Shown here in pieces: positions 16,420 to 24,976 of a stretch of DNA of 64,000 nt (within the stretch, counting starts at the first letter, position 1; the number at the start of each line of letters is the position of its first letter). The notes beneath the pieces were generated by a model, which worked only from the letters and a program-made list of their open reading frames with translations, was not told the origin of the DNA and did no database searches. The position numbers and the translations under genes are program-made. Source of the stretch: Chryseobacterium sp. SN22 (GTDB lineage: Bacteria > Bacteroidota > Bacteroidia > Flavobacteriales > Weeksellaceae); assembly GCF_008329705.1 (NCBI RefSeq), contig NZ_VTSX01000002.1, forward strand, positions 124,001 through 188,000, in the 5' to 3' direction.

Positions 16420-18546
16420 TTATTGATCCTTTTCCTTCAAATACGTAAAATGATTAATCAAGATCCTGATTTCGTTGAATTCAAAGTGGTTTGGGAGCGC
16501 ATTTTTCCATTCCGTTAAGGTTTCCTTTGCATCTTTATAGAAAAGCTCTTCAAAAGCTTCGATCTTATCAGAGGTAATCACTCTGGAAATATCCAGCACC
16601 CCCTGTTCGGCAAATTTCGCCAGGTGCCCGATCACCGTTTCTTTAACCAGGCCTCTTTCCAAAGCAATCTCGGCGATGGTTTTTCCCTGCTCAAACAACT
16701 GGAATGTGAGAACCTGGGACGGAACTTTGGCAATCTTCATGCTTACTTCCTGGTTGTTCTTTTCATCCAGCAATCTGGTTTCCAGCAAATGAATATCTTT
16801 CAGGCTGTTCAGGTACTCTTCAATATCTTCCAGCCATATCCGGAATTCTTCATTATACTGCTTCAGCCCTTTGGTTCCTTTGATCTCCGCGTAAAAATCC
16901 TTCAGCGGATTAAAGACTTTATCCCGGATCCCGGTAAAGAAGAAATTAACCGCTCCTTTGGTTTTGCTTTCAATCTCCGACCATTCCTCTTTCTGTTCAA
17001 TAAAATTATTGACCTTCTGCGAAATGACCCGTTGGAGTTTTTCGTAAATTTTTCCAAGGTTTACAATTTCATGCTTCAGCTGAAGATACAGCTGGTTGGT
17101 TTTTACATGGTCGATGCTTTTGGTAGCCACCGACAGCCTGTTCCACTCCTCCACTTCATTTAAAAACCATAAGCAATCCAACGTACGAAGGACTTTTTTG
17201 ATGCTGTAATCGTATTTTTCGTTATTGAGGATGGCTTCCACTTTATCATTGGCCACTGTATCGCTATGGAATGACAGGATCCGGTTATCTTTGAAAATAA
17301 CTTCCGGCGTGATTCTGGATTTTAAGACAATTCCTTCCAGGGTCCGGCAACGTGACAATGCCACGTACACCTGACCGGCCGTAAAACTTTTTCCGGCATC
17401 AATAATAACCCGGTCAAACGTAAGCCCCTGGCTTTTATGGATGGTTACCGCCCAGGCCAGCTTGATCGGAAACTGCTCGAAACTTCCCAGGACTTCTTCC
17501 TTAATATTCTTATCGGTATCCAGGAAATATTTTTTCTGTTCCCAGACCTCCCGTTTTACGGTAATTTCCCGTTCGCTTCCGTCGAGGATCACTTTAATTT
17601 CGTTTTCATCCAATGCGGAAATTTCCCCCAGCTTGCCGTTGAAATACCTTTTTTCCCCGGAAATATCGTTCCGGATGAACATGATCTGGGCGCCGATCTT
17701 CAGATCTAGGAACTGCTCGTTCGGAAACTGGTTTTCCCTGAATTCCCCGAACAGCTTGGCTTCATAGGTCTTGGCCGTTACTTTGATTTCTTCCAGTTTT
17801 TCCTGGTTGATGTCATCCGCCATTTTATTGTGCGAACACAGGTAAACATAAGGCTCATCTTCCGAACTGAAACCCGGATCGTATCTTTCATTCAGCTTTT
17901 CAAAATCGATATTGGCTACGTCGCCGTCACGGATGGCATTTAAGATCGCCAGGAAATCCTCATCGGACTGCCGGTAGACTTTGGTAAGCTCAATGGTGAT
18001 CAACGGAATTTCCTTGATTGCGTGGCTGTCGAAAAAGAATGGGGAATGATAATACATTTTTAAGATATGCTCATCCCGAACCACCGGCGGAAGCTGATAA
18101 AGATCCCCGATAAACAGCATCTGTACGCCTCCGAAACGCTGGTTGTTTCTTCGGATAAACCTCAGGGAGAAATCCATCATATCCAATACATCGGCCCTCA
18201 GCATCGAAACCTCATCAATAATGATGATCTCCACTTCGCGGAGAAGCTTCAGTTTATCTTTCCGGTATTTAAAATGCGGCATCAGGTCAGCAATATTGTT
18301 GGCCATACTGGTGTCGATCCGCTCCGTGGTCGGCAAAAAGGTCCTTAAGGGAAGCCCGAACATCGAATGAATGGTAACGCCGCCTGCATTGATCGCTGCA
18401 ATCCCGGTGGGAGCAACGACAATGTGTTTTTTTCTGGTGCGTTTTACAAAATCATTAAGGAAAGTCGTCTTTCCCGTTCCTGCTTTTCCCGTTAAAAATA
18501 CGCTTCGGTTGGTATGTTCTATTAATTCAAAAAAATGATTGTTCAT
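16420..18546 (-). CDS. Pif1-like superfamily 1 DNA helicase with C-terminal helix-turn-helix
   Basis: A 708-residue protein. The N-terminal helicase core has Walker A GKAGTGKTTFLNDF, APTGIAAINAGGVTIHSMFGLP, IIIDEVSMLRADVLDMMD, GGVQMLFIGDLYQLPPV and the motif VI region LAWAVTIHKSQGLTFDRVIID...QVYVALSRCRTLEG, all typical of Pif1/RecD-type 5'-3' helicases. The C-terminal end (KTIAEIALERGLVKETVIGHLAKF) is a helix-turn-helix of the kind found at the ends of RecQ/Pif1 helicases. Middle sequence (about 440-600) is helical and unassigned. I chose the ATG at 18546; an in-frame TTG three codons upstream lies within the promoter box. Confidence 0.9.
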   Translation of the reverse strand: MNNHFFELIEHTNRSVFLTGKAGTGKTTFLNDFVKRTRKKHIVVAPTGIAAINAGGVTIHSMFGLPLRTFLPTTERIDTSMANNIADLMPHFKYRKDKLKLLREVEIIIIDEVSMLRADVLDMMDFSLRFIRRNNQRFGGVQMLFIGDLYQLPPVVRDEHILKMYYHSPFFFDSHAIKEIPLITIELTKVYRQSDEDFLAILNAIRDGDVANIDFEKLNERYDPGFSSEDEPYVYLCSHNKMADDINQEKLEEIKVTAKTYEAKLFGEFRENQFPNEQFLDLKIGAQIMFIRNDISGEKRYFNGKLGEISALDENEIKVILDGSEREITVKREVWEQKKYFLDTDKNIKEEVLGSFEQFPIKLAWAVTIHKSQGLTFDRVIIDAGKSFTAGQVYVALSRCRTLEGIVLKSRITPEVIFKDNRILSFHSDTVANDKVEAILNNEKYDYSIKKVLRTLDCLWFLNEVEEWNRLSVATKSIDHVKTNQLYLQLKHEIVNLGKIYEKLQRVISQKVNNFIEQKEEWSEIESKTKGAVNFFFTGIRDKVFNPLKDFYAEIKGTKGLKQYNEEFRIWLEDIEEYLNSLKDIHLLETRLLDEKNNQEVSMKIAKVPSQVLTFQLFEQGKTIAEIALERGLVKETVIGHLAKFAEQGVLDISRVITSDKIEAFEELFYKDAKETLTEWKNALPNHFEFNEIRILINHFTYLKEKDQ

Positions 18547-18552
18547 CGTCGT

Positions 18553-18560
18553 CAAAATTA
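18553..18560 (-). promoter_or_regulatory. -7 box for the Pif1-like helicase
   Basis: TAATTTTG on the minus strand ends 6 nt before the ATG, another case of a very short or absent leader. Confidence 0.5.
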
Positions 18561-18627
18561 CGGAAATGAATCTTAAAAACCTTACCTTGGCATAAGTTTT
18601 GAGAATTTTGAAACAGATTAATTTATT

Positions 18628-19071
18628 ATGTTAAAAACGATTCCGCACGTTTCCGCTGTCCTGTTGGGTTTTACTTTATTGTTGGCTTCCTGCGGCTCTA
18701 CGAAAGAGGTGGATGCCAACCTGCCGAAAGATATATCGGAAAGACCTGTTGATGAAAGCAGCCAGAAATATGAGCAGGCCCAGCTGGACCAACTGAGGGC
18801 TTCCATCGAATCTGAAGTAACCAAAGAAAAATGTACCAACGCCGGCGAATGGGCTTTTGCACCAATGGGAGCGAAGGCATGCGGCGGTCCCCAAATGTAT
18901 ATTGCCTATCCGAAAAAGATCGAAACGGCTATTCTGGAAAGGATTAGCGACTACACGGCTAAAGTAAAAGCATTTAACCAAAAGTACGGCGTTATGTCTG
19001 ACTGCATGATGGTAACTGAACCTAACGGAATCAGATGCAGTAACGGAAAAGCAGAACTGATCAACCCGTAA
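18628..19071 (+). CDS. Conserved lipoprotein of unknown function
   Basis: A 147-residue protein with a lipoprotein signal peptide (LLGFTLLLASCGSTKE, acylated Cys at residue 22). The mature part has four further cysteines (KCTNAGEW, KACGGP, DCMM, RCSNGK) and could form two disulfides in the periplasm. The segment EWAFAPMGAKACGGPQMYIAYPKKI resembles small secreted proteins common in Flavobacteriia with no assigned role. It is a monocistronic unit with a strong terminator 43 bp downstream. Confidence 0.75.
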   Translation: MLKTIPHVSAVLLGFTLLLASCGSTKEVDANLPKDISERPVDESSQKYEQAQLDQLRASIESEVTKEKCTNAGEWAFAPMGAKACGGPQMYIAYPKKIETAILERISDYTAKVKAFNQKYGVMSDCMMVTEPNGIRCSNGKAELINP

Positions 19072-19114
19072 CACATTAATTTATATAAAATTCCTACAGG
19101 ATTTTTCACTAAGG

Positions 19115-19148
19115 AAAAAAAGCATTGCTCGAATAGCAATGCTTTTTT
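19115..19148 (+). terminator. Terminator after the 18.6-kb lipoprotein gene
   Basis: AAAAAAAGCATTGCT pairs with AGCAATGCTTTTTT around a CGAAT loop. Confidence 0.9.
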
Positions 19149-19150
19149 GT

Positions 19151-19251
19151 GAATAGTCAATTCCATTGAGTAATGGTGAATATTAATCTTAAGTAAAATT
19201 CACTTGTGAAGCAAAATTCACCATTCACTATTGTTCACCATTCACCTTAAC
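19151..19251. repeat. Dispersed GTGAATGGTGAAT-type repeat, copy 2
   Basis: Contains two close copies of TTCACCATTCAC, plus AGTAAAATTCACTTGTGAAG. It overlaps the 3' end of the carbonic anhydrase-like gene, whose last residues (VNGEQ) are encoded by the repeat. Confidence 0.5.
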
Positions 19252-19767
19252 GTTTTCCTTATACCAGGAAGAATATTTTACATAATTGTCTGCAATCCGG
19301 TTTACCTCTCCTTCAAGAAGCTGGGAATTGATATCTTTTATTTTCCGCGCCGGGACACCGCCCCACACTTCCCCTGATTTGATATGGGTTCCCTGGGTTA
19401 CTACAGAACCGGCACCGACAATTGAATTTTCCTCCACCAGGCAGTCGTCCATGACAATGGAACCCATCCCGATCAGAACATTGTCCTTGATGGTACACCC
19501 GTGAACAATCGCATTATGGCCGATGGAAACATTATTCCCGATATTCAGCGGGTGCTTCTGATAGGTACAGTGCAGCATGGCGTTATCCTGAACATTCACT
19601 TTGTTTCCCATTTTGATGTAGTGAACATCGCCGCGGATGACCGCATTGTACCAGATGCTGCAGTCTCTTCCCATGGTCACGTCGCCGATAATGGTCGCCG
19701 TTTCTGCTAAAAATGTATTATCCCCTATCTGTGGCGATTTTCCTAAAAGTTCTTTGATCAGAGCCAT
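19228..19767 (-). CDS. Gamma carbonic anhydrase family protein (left-handed beta-helix)
   Basis: A 179-residue hexapeptide-repeat protein. Repeats such as IGDNTF, IGDVTM, IGNNVS, IGHNAI and IGMGSI run through residues 15-145, and the fold should be a trimeric left-handed beta-helix. The three zinc-ligand histidines of the gamma-CA family are in place (MLHCTYQKH, SIGHNAIVHGC). Physiological activity of such YrdA/PaaY-like proteins is often unproven. The last codons and the TAG stop come from a dispersed repeat, so the C-terminal tail was probably replaced by repeat sequence. Confidence 0.88.
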   Translation of the reverse strand: MALIKELLGKSPQIGDNTFLAETATIIGDVTMGRDCSIWYNAVIRGDVHYIKMGNKVNVQDNAMLHCTYQKHPLNIGNNVSIGHNAIVHGCTIKDNVLIGMGSIVMDDCLVEENSIVGAGSVVTQGTHIKSGEVWGGVPARKIKDINSQLLEGEVNRIADNYVKYSSWYKENVKVNGEQ

Positions 19768-19899
19768 ATTTTTATTTGATATTTTGATAATTTATTAATT
19801 TGAAATCGGTTTGCAGGGCTTGCCTTAGTTTTCGACCTTTAAATGATGCCGATAGCAAAAATCTAACTTACGATGCCTGTCTTCTAATTTCTAATTGCG

Positions 19900-19907
19900 T
19901 ATTTTTG
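19900..19907 (+). promoter_or_regulatory. -7 box for the Nfu-type gene
   Basis: TATTTTTG, 21 bp upstream of the ATG at 19929. It supports that ATG over a longer in-frame start at 19800 that lies upstream of the box. Confidence 0.5.
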
Positions 19908-19928
19908 TATCTCAAATTTAAAGAAAAA

Positions 19929-20807
19929 ATGCGTACTATACTTATAGAGCCTACCGAAAACCCGAAAGTGATGAAATTTGTGGCGGATTATAACCTGATC
20001 CCGGGATCTCTGGAGCTCGACAGAAATTCAGATATTGCAGAAATTCCCCTGGCACAGGAACTTTTTAATTACCCTTTTGTTGAAAAGATATTTATTACCG
20101 CCAATTTTGTGGCTGTGGCCAAACAGGATACGGTAGAATGGGAACATGTAGCAGAAAGCCTGAAAAACGTTATTGAAGACGAATTGCTGGCCAACCCGAG
20201 AATCTATCTTCAGAAGAAAAAAGAGCTGTATCAGATCTATGCGGAAATGACGCCCAACCCGAATGTGATGAAGTTCGTTTCCAATAAATTACTGCTTGAA
20301 GGTTTTGTAGAGGTAAAATCAAGGGAAGGGGCGGATGGCGTACCTTTGGCGCAGGCTATCTTTAAGGAATTTGATTTTGCCAAAGAAGTTTTTATCTCTG
20401 ATAATTTCGTGGCCGTAACCAGAGACAATTCTGTGGAATGGCATGAAGTAATGATGGCTGTTCGCGCACTGATCGCAGAATATCTGCAGAACGGTGGCGA
20501 AATTTCCAATGTCGAAGCCCAGAAGCATGAAAATCCGGTGGAGAAGATCATCAACAGGGATTATACCGATGATGAGCAGAAAATTTCAGATATCTTAAAT
20601 GAATACGTAGCTCCTGCGGTAGAAAACGACGGTGGAAAAATTTCCTTAATGGAATATGATCAGGAAAGCAAAACTGCAAGGATGCTGTTACAGGGTGCGT
20701 GCTCAGGATGCCCAAGTTCTACAGCTACGCTGAAAAACGGAATTGAAAACATCTTAAAACAATTCGTGCCGGATCTTGTGGAAAGAGTGGAAGCCGTAAA
20801 CGGATAA
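19929..20807 (+). CDS. NifU family Fe-S cluster carrier with duplicated Nfu N-terminal domain
   Basis: A 292-residue Fe-S assembly or transfer protein. It has two tandem copies of the Nfu N-terminal domain (ENPKVMKFVADYNLIPG... about 8-90, and NPNVMKFVSNKLLLEG... about 105-190). A C-terminal NifU domain follows, with the cluster-binding CxxC motif in LLQGACSGCPSSTATLKNGI. The duplication is visible as NPxVMKFV, PLAQxxF and VEIFIxxNFVAV-like blocks repeated in order. It is followed by ferrochelatase, so two iron-using functions are neighbours. The upstream in-frame extension has no Nfu similarity and precedes the promoter. Confidence 0.9.
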   Translation: MRTILIEPTENPKVMKFVADYNLIPGSLELDRNSDIAEIPLAQELFNYPFVEKIFITANFVAVAKQDTVEWEHVAESLKNVIEDELLANPRIYLQKKKELYQIYAEMTPNPNVMKFVSNKLLLEGFVEVKSREGADGVPLAQAIFKEFDFAKEVFISDNFVAVTRDNSVEWHEVMMAVRALIAEYLQNGGEISNVEAQKHENPVEKIINRDYTDDEQKISDILNEYVAPAVENDGGKISLMEYDQESKTARMLLQGACSGCPSSTATLKNGIENILKQFVPDLVERVEAVNG

Positions 20808-20815
20808 AAACACAG

Positions 20816-20863
20816 GCAACCGGATAGTAAGTAATTATTCATAATTACTTACTATCCGGTTGC
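20816..20863. repeat. Perfect 23-bp hairpin between nfu-type gene and hemH
   Basis: Two 23-nt arms (20816-20838 and 20841-20863) are exact inverted repeats separated by only TC. There is no T run after it, so it is not a standard terminator. It may be a REP-like element or an mRNA-end structure. Confidence 0.7.
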
Positions 20864-20879
20864 TTACTACTTATATGTT

Positions 20880-21902
20880 ATGAAAGGAATTTTATTAGTA
20901 AACCTGGGATCACCAAGGTCAACGGCAGTAGAGGATGTAAAGGAATATCTGGATGAATTCCTGATGGATGAGCGGGTAATCGATTACCGCTGGTTCTTCC
21001 GTGCGCTGCTGGTACAGGGAATTATTCTGAAAACGAGACCAAAAAAATCAGCCGAAGCCTATAAAACAGTGTGGACGGATGAAGGTTCGCCTTTGATCGT
21101 TATCACCCAGAAAATCCAAAAGAAGCTGCAGAAGGTGGTGGATGTTCCGGTGGAAATCGGGATGAGATACGCCCAGCCGAGCATTGAAGCAGGAATTCAG
21201 AAACTGGTGGATCAGGGTGTTTCGGAAATTGTCCTTTTTCCGCTGTATCCGCAGTACGCAATGAGTACGACAGAAACCGTTATTGAAAAAGCGGAGGAAG
21301 TAAGAAAAGAGAAATTTCCGAAAGTAAAGATCATTTACATTCAGCCTTTCTACGACAGGGATATTTATATCAATTGCCTTGCAGAAAGCATTAAAGAAAA
21401 GCTTCCCGAAAATTTCGACGCCTTACAGTTTTCTTATCATGGAGTTCCGGAAAGGCATATCTATAAAACCGATCCTACAAAAACCTGTAATCTTAACGAC
21501 TGCTGTTCAAGAGAAAGTAATCCGAGCCATAAGTTCTGTTACCGTCACCAGTGTTTTACCACAACCAATAAAGTGATTGAAAAGCTCGGTATTCCTAAAG
21601 AAAAAACCATTGTATCATTTCAGTCGAGGTTAGGAAAAGACAAATGGATAGAACCGTACACCGACGAGACCCTGGAAACCATTCCGGGAAAAGGAGTGAA
21701 GAATTTAGCCATCGTCTGTCCGGCTTTCGTATCGGACTGCCTGGAAACACTGGAAGAGATTTCCGTGGAAGGAAAACATCAGTTTACCCATGCCGGAGGA
21801 GAAACCTTCCATTACATTCCTTGTCTGAATGATGAGGACCGATGGATCGGAGTGGTGAAAACGCTGTGTGAAGAAAAGCTTAGTGAATTTTATTTAGTAT
21901 AA
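20880..21902 (+). CDS. hemH: Ferrochelatase
   Basis: A 340-residue enzyme inserting ferrous iron into a porphyrin in the last part of heme synthesis. Family motifs: ILLVNLGSPRSTAVEDVKEYLDEFL, FPLYPQYAMSTTETVIEKA, FSYHGVPERHI with the metal-binding His, and CPAFVSDCLETLEEISVEG with the conserved Glu. A cysteine-rich insertion (KTCNLNDCCSRESNPSHKFC then YRHQC) follows the His motif and could bind a cluster or metal. Whether the substrate is protoporphyrin or coproporphyrin cannot be seen here; Bacteroidetes usually use protoporphyrin. A terminator follows 5 bp after the stop. Confidence 0.95.
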   Translation: MKGILLVNLGSPRSTAVEDVKEYLDEFLMDERVIDYRWFFRALLVQGIILKTRPKKSAEAYKTVWTDEGSPLIVITQKIQKKLQKVVDVPVEIGMRYAQPSIEAGIQKLVDQGVSEIVLFPLYPQYAMSTTETVIEKAEEVRKEKFPKVKIIYIQPFYDRDIYINCLAESIKEKLPENFDALQFSYHGVPERHIYKTDPTKTCNLNDCCSRESNPSHKFCYRHQCFTTTNKVIEKLGIPKEKTIVSFQSRLGKDKWIEPYTDETLETIPGKGVKNLAIVCPAFVSDCLETLEEISVEGKHQFTHAGGETFHYIPCLNDEDRWIGVVKTLCEEKLSEFYLV

Positions 21903-21907
21903 GAGCA

Positions 21908-21931
21908 GCCTCCGGAAACGGAGGCTTTTTT
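21908..21931 (+). terminator. hemH terminator
   Basis: GCCTCCG-GAAA-CGGAGGC followed by six T. Confidence 0.92.
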
Positions 21932-22079
21932 ATTCTACCCCCACTTCAATCAACACTCTTTAGCTGAAAAATCGTTTTTTTTCAAACAAACCCCTTCTGT
22001 TTTAAAATAATTTTATAAAATTTAAATATTTTCATTATTTTTACCCCATCAAACAAGATCATCAACCTTAAAATCAGAA

Positions 22080-22310
22080 ATGATGAATGCAACTGTCGAA
22101 ATCCTGAAAAGTAAAATTGAAAATTTCAATCCTGAAATGCTGGAAGCTTTTGCACAAATGATGGAAAAATTTGAATCAAAAACACCTATCGCAATCTCTC
22201 CGTTTCATCTGGATGAAATTTTATACCGGATTCAGTTTCACAATGAAAATCCTGCCACCAAGCTGGATTTCTATGAGAACATAACAGAGCTTAAAAAATA
22301 TTGTGCTTAG
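22080..22310 (+). CDS. Putative antitoxin of a type II toxin-antitoxin pair
   Basis: A 76-residue protein (MMNATVEILKSKIENFNPEMLEAF...) with an amphipathic N-terminal half and the stretch HLDEILYRIQFHNENPATKLDFYENI near the end. I do not see a clear DNA-binding motif. It is read as an antitoxin because of size and because its stop is 1 bp from (or, with a GTG start, overlapped by) a ParE/RelE-like gene. Such small upstream partners normally neutralise the toxin and repress the operon. Confidence 0.6.
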   Translation: MMNATVEILKSKIENFNPEMLEAFAQMMEKFESKTPIAISPFHLDEILYRIQFHNENPATKLDFYENITELKKYCA

Positions 22311-22311
22311 C

Positions 22312-22563
22312 ATGAAGGTACTGCTCTCTTCCATTGCCAAGAACGATATCAGGCTTTTAATGCGGGTTTTTAATGCGGAGAAAGAAAAAAAGGGAAATGA
22401 TTTCCCGGAAAGCCTGAAAGAATCCATTGACGGAATTCTGAAAAATCATCAGGCAAAAGGCAGCGAAATTTCAGTAATGCCTATGCAGGATTTTCCGGTA
22501 AACATCCACTACATTTTCGAGGATGAAGAAAACCTGCTGATCACTGCTGTTTTTAAAACCTAA
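22312..22563 (+). CDS. Putative ParE/RelE-like toxin
   Basis: An 83-residue basic protein. The N-terminal VLLSSIAKNDIRLLMRVFNAEKEKKG and the C-terminal NIHYIFEDEENLLITAVFKT are the first helix and last strands typical of the ParE/RelE fold. An alternative GTG start at 22303 would overlap the antitoxin by 8 bp. Whether it targets gyrase or ribosome-bound mRNA cannot be told; catalytic RelE residues are not obvious, so a ParE-type role is as likely. The pair ends with a strong terminator and lies between hemH and the DUF5103 gene. Confidence 0.62.
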   Translation: MKVLLSSIAKNDIRLLMRVFNAEKEKKGNDFPESLKESIDGILKNHQAKGSEISVMPMQDFPVNIHYIFEDEENLLITAVFKT

Positions 22564-22587
22564 TCGGTTCTGACTATTATTATATTG

Positions 22588-22618
22588 AACCTCACAGGAA
22601 AATTCCTGTGAGGTTTTT
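22588..22618 (+). terminator. Terminator of the toxin-antitoxin-like pair
   Basis: AACCTCACAGGAA and TTCCTGTGAGGTT pair perfectly around AA and end in five T. Confidence 0.9.
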
Positions 22619-22695
22619 AGTGTATGATATTAAAATAAGCTTCATAGATTTTAAAACCTATGAGGTTTGTATGAGTTTGGATTATAAGATTAGTA

Positions 22696-23907
22696 TTACC
22701 TGACCGGCGTCCTGAATTCCCCGTAGCCCATCAGCCCGTCATAATTCCTGCCGAATGGCGCATAATATAAAAAGGCCTGATAAAGGTTCTCCGTTTGCCA
22801 GAAATTCCCGTTGACTTCACCGAAGTTCAAAGTTCCGTCCGGGTTTTTAGTTGCTAAAATATAGTTGTAAAACCCCTGTTTCAGATAAATCCTGGCAACA
22901 TATTTTTTAGTGGCCTCATCATACTGCATCTGGTTTTCTCTGGCCGGCAAAAAATTATTAAATCCTCCCAGCACATAAATTTCTTTATCCACCGGCTCGG
23001 AATCCAGTGAGAAATGCACCCATGAATAATCGGCTTCCCGGGCAGCATCCCTTTCGCGGCCCAGATCGTTTCTCCGGTAATACCAGGCTCCGTTTACATC
23101 CGGCTGATACTGGTAATTCAGAGGGAAAGCCCAAACCGGATGAAGGTAGGTCTGGTTTACTCCGTCGATCTGCTCGGCTGCACGGACCATATCCGCAGCC
23201 ATGTTCATGTTTTTATTGTCGAAATAGTAGAATTCGTTATTTCCCGGGAAAACCAGCGACATCTGCTGGAAAAGCAGCTGATTTCCCAAAGTAGCGCTCG
23301 GCCTTAAATTTCTTACCGTTATATTGGGATTGTTGTTCTGCATAACGTTCAGCGTCATGGAATTCACATTGGATGATAAATCCCCGCCTGCCGGGACGGC
23401 CTTTACTTCCACCCGTTGCTGCGCTTCGGGATTCCGTGCATCAGCAAACCGGGAAACCCCTACGGCCAGAGTAGCTCCGCTTTCCACCAGGTAAAACCTT
23501 TTTGTAAACAGGGGTTTCTCTGCAGAATCCTTATAGACAATCAGCTCAAAATTCCCGGAGATCTTCGGCTGGATCTTGTCATTCGGGAACGTCAGCGTAT
23601 AATGGGTATAAGCCTGCAGCGTATTAAAGGAATACTGGAATTTATCCAGCAGTCCGTTCATGCTTCCGTTGGCAATTTCCGTAAAAAACAGATTATCGTC
23701 TTCCCAGTTGCGGTTGTAATGCTTAATGGTATAGCGGTAGATTTCACTTGCATTAGTAAGGTCGTCAAAACTCAAAACCAGCTGCTGCCCGAAATTAATG
23801 ACAGGCGTTTCATCATTCGTCTGAGGATTAAAAAGCTGAATACTCTGGATGTTCTGCCCAAAGACCAGGCCGCTTACCGAAAGTAAAAGGATTCGCAATG
23901 TTTTCAT
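22696..23907 (-). CDS. DUF5103 family exported protein
   Basis: A 403-residue protein with a signal peptide (cleaved after VFGQN). The start IQSIQLFNPQTNDETPVINFGQQLVLSFDDL and the later KHYNRNWEDDNLF and YYRRNDLGRERDAAREADYSWVHFSLDSEP segments are typical of the Bacteroidetes family DUF5103. The C-terminal third resembles an E-set/glycogen-binding-like fold (EIYVLGGFNNF, YVARIYLKQGFYNYILA). The function is unknown, and it should be periplasmic or surface-exposed. It is convergent with the toxin-antitoxin pair and divergent from the MBL hydrolase. Confidence 0.85.
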   Translation of the reverse strand: MKTLRILLLSVSGLVFGQNIQSIQLFNPQTNDETPVINFGQQLVLSFDDLTNASEIYRYTIKHYNRNWEDDNLFFTEIANGSMNGLLDKFQYSFNTLQAYTHYTLTFPNDKIQPKISGNFELIVYKDSAEKPLFTKRFYLVESGATLAVGVSRFADARNPEAQQRVEVKAVPAGGDLSSNVNSMTLNVMQNNNPNITVRNLRPSATLGNQLLFQQMSLVFPGNNEFYYFDNKNMNMAADMVRAAEQIDGVNQTYLHPVWAFPLNYQYQPDVNGAWYYRRNDLGRERDAAREADYSWVHFSLDSEPVDKEIYVLGGFNNFLPARENQMQYDEATKKYVARIYLKQGFYNYILATKNPDGTLNFGEVNGNFWQTENLYQAFLYYAPFGRNYDGLMGYGEFRTPVR

Positions 23908-24003
23908 TATGACGAAGATAAAGAAAAATCATTTAAACCGTGAAAAGAAGCCGTTTTTATTCATTAAAAGTTCATTAAAATTTTCAATCTGGACATTTGT
24001 ACT

Positions 24004-24011
24004 TACCTTTG
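24004..24011 (+). promoter_or_regulatory. -7 box for the MBL-fold hydrolase
   Basis: TACCTTTG, 22 bp upstream of the ATG at 24034. Confidence 0.5.
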
Positions 24012-24033
24012 TTTCTAATAAAATATTCAGCGT

Positions 24034-24672
24034 ATGCTTCAGATCCAAGGTTTCGTATTCAATTTTGCGAGCGAAAATACCTATGTCCTTTATAACGAAA
24101 ATAAGAAAGCGTGGCTCTTCGATCCGGGAAACCGAAATGAAGAAGAAACAAAAGCCCTTGAAAATTTCATCCGGGAAAAAGAATTAACCATCGAGAAAAT
24201 CCTTCTGACCCACGCCCATATTGATCATGTTCTGGGTCTGCAGTGGGCGTTTGACACGTATCAGGTTCCTGTAACCATGCATGAGGAAGATAAAGAAGTC
24301 CTGGATATGTTTCAGGTAAGCGGGATGAGGTTCGGGCTGCAGCTTGAGCATATTGATGTTGAAATCAGTTATGTAGCTGAAGGGGACGAACTGGATTTTA
24401 ACGGGGAGATATTTAAAATCTATCACGTTCCGGGACATTCTCCGGGAAGCATAGTATATCATAACAAAAACCAGAAATTCATGATCTCGGGCGATGTTCT
24501 GTTTGAAGGCAGCATCGGCAGAACCGATCTTTACAAAGGAAACTACGAACAGCTGATCGACGGTATTAAAACCAAACTGCTTATTCTTGATGATGACACG
24601 AAGGTTTTTTCCGGACATGGAAATCCTACAACCATCGGCTTTGAAAAGGAACATAATCCGTTTTTAAAGTAA
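24034..24672 (+). CDS. MBL-fold metallo-hydrolase (glyoxalase II-like)
   Basis: A 212-residue zinc hydrolase. The metal-binding motif LLTHAHIDHVLG (HxHxDH) is at about 55-66. It is followed by a His in YHVPGHSPGSIVYH, an Asp in MISGDVLFEGSIGRTDL and a final His in KVFSGHGNPTTIG, so all metal ligands are present. The architecture matches short hydroxyacylglutathione hydrolase-like proteins of Bacteroidetes that may act on thioesters. It starts 22 bp after its promoter box and is the last gene before the candidate origin region. Confidence 0.9.
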   Translation: MLQIQGFVFNFASENTYVLYNENKKAWLFDPGNRNEEETKALENFIREKELTIEKILLTHAHIDHVLGLQWAFDTYQVPVTMHEEDKEVLDMFQVSGMRFGLQLEHIDVEISYVAEGDELDFNGEIFKIYHVPGHSPGSIVYHNKNQKFMISGDVLFEGSIGRTDLYKGNYEQLIDGIKTKLLILDDDTKVFSGHGNPTTIGFEKEHNPFLK

Positions 24673-24928
24673 GAGGGAATTCGGCAGGATGAAACATCTG
24701 CTTTCATCAACAGGACATAGCCTATTCGATAACCAGCTGTATTAATCGATTGGATGGGGGAAGCTGGAGGTCGGAAGTTTTTCCGATCAATATTATAATC
24801 AACCGCCCTAATTTCCGAATCGTATTACCTATTAGCGATGATTTTTGTTTGAAATCTTTAGCCTTAGCGCTTATTATTTTATTAAACAATTGAAATTAAT
24901 TAAATACCATTGCATTCATGTTATAAAC
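24673..24928. other. Non-coding stretch with repeat-like sequence
   Basis: No gene was seen. Positions 24751-24805 (GGAAGCTGGAGG...GGAAGTTTTTCC) resemble the left end of the inverted-repeat element at 26054-26213. Confidence 0.35.
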
Positions 24929-24956
24929 AAGACCGCCGGATTTTTCTGGCGGTCTT
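24929..24956 (-). terminator. Terminator-like hairpin
   Basis: AAGACCGCC and GGCGGTCTT pair across a 10-nt loop. It lies just after the decayed outer membrane protein fragment on the minus strand. The T run is weak. Confidence 0.45.
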
Positions 24957-24976
24957 TCAATGATATAAAATTTGTC

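Noticed and set aside
19800..19928. Longer start for the Nfu-type protein
   Set aside because: The added 43 codons precede the promoter box and show no Nfu similarity.
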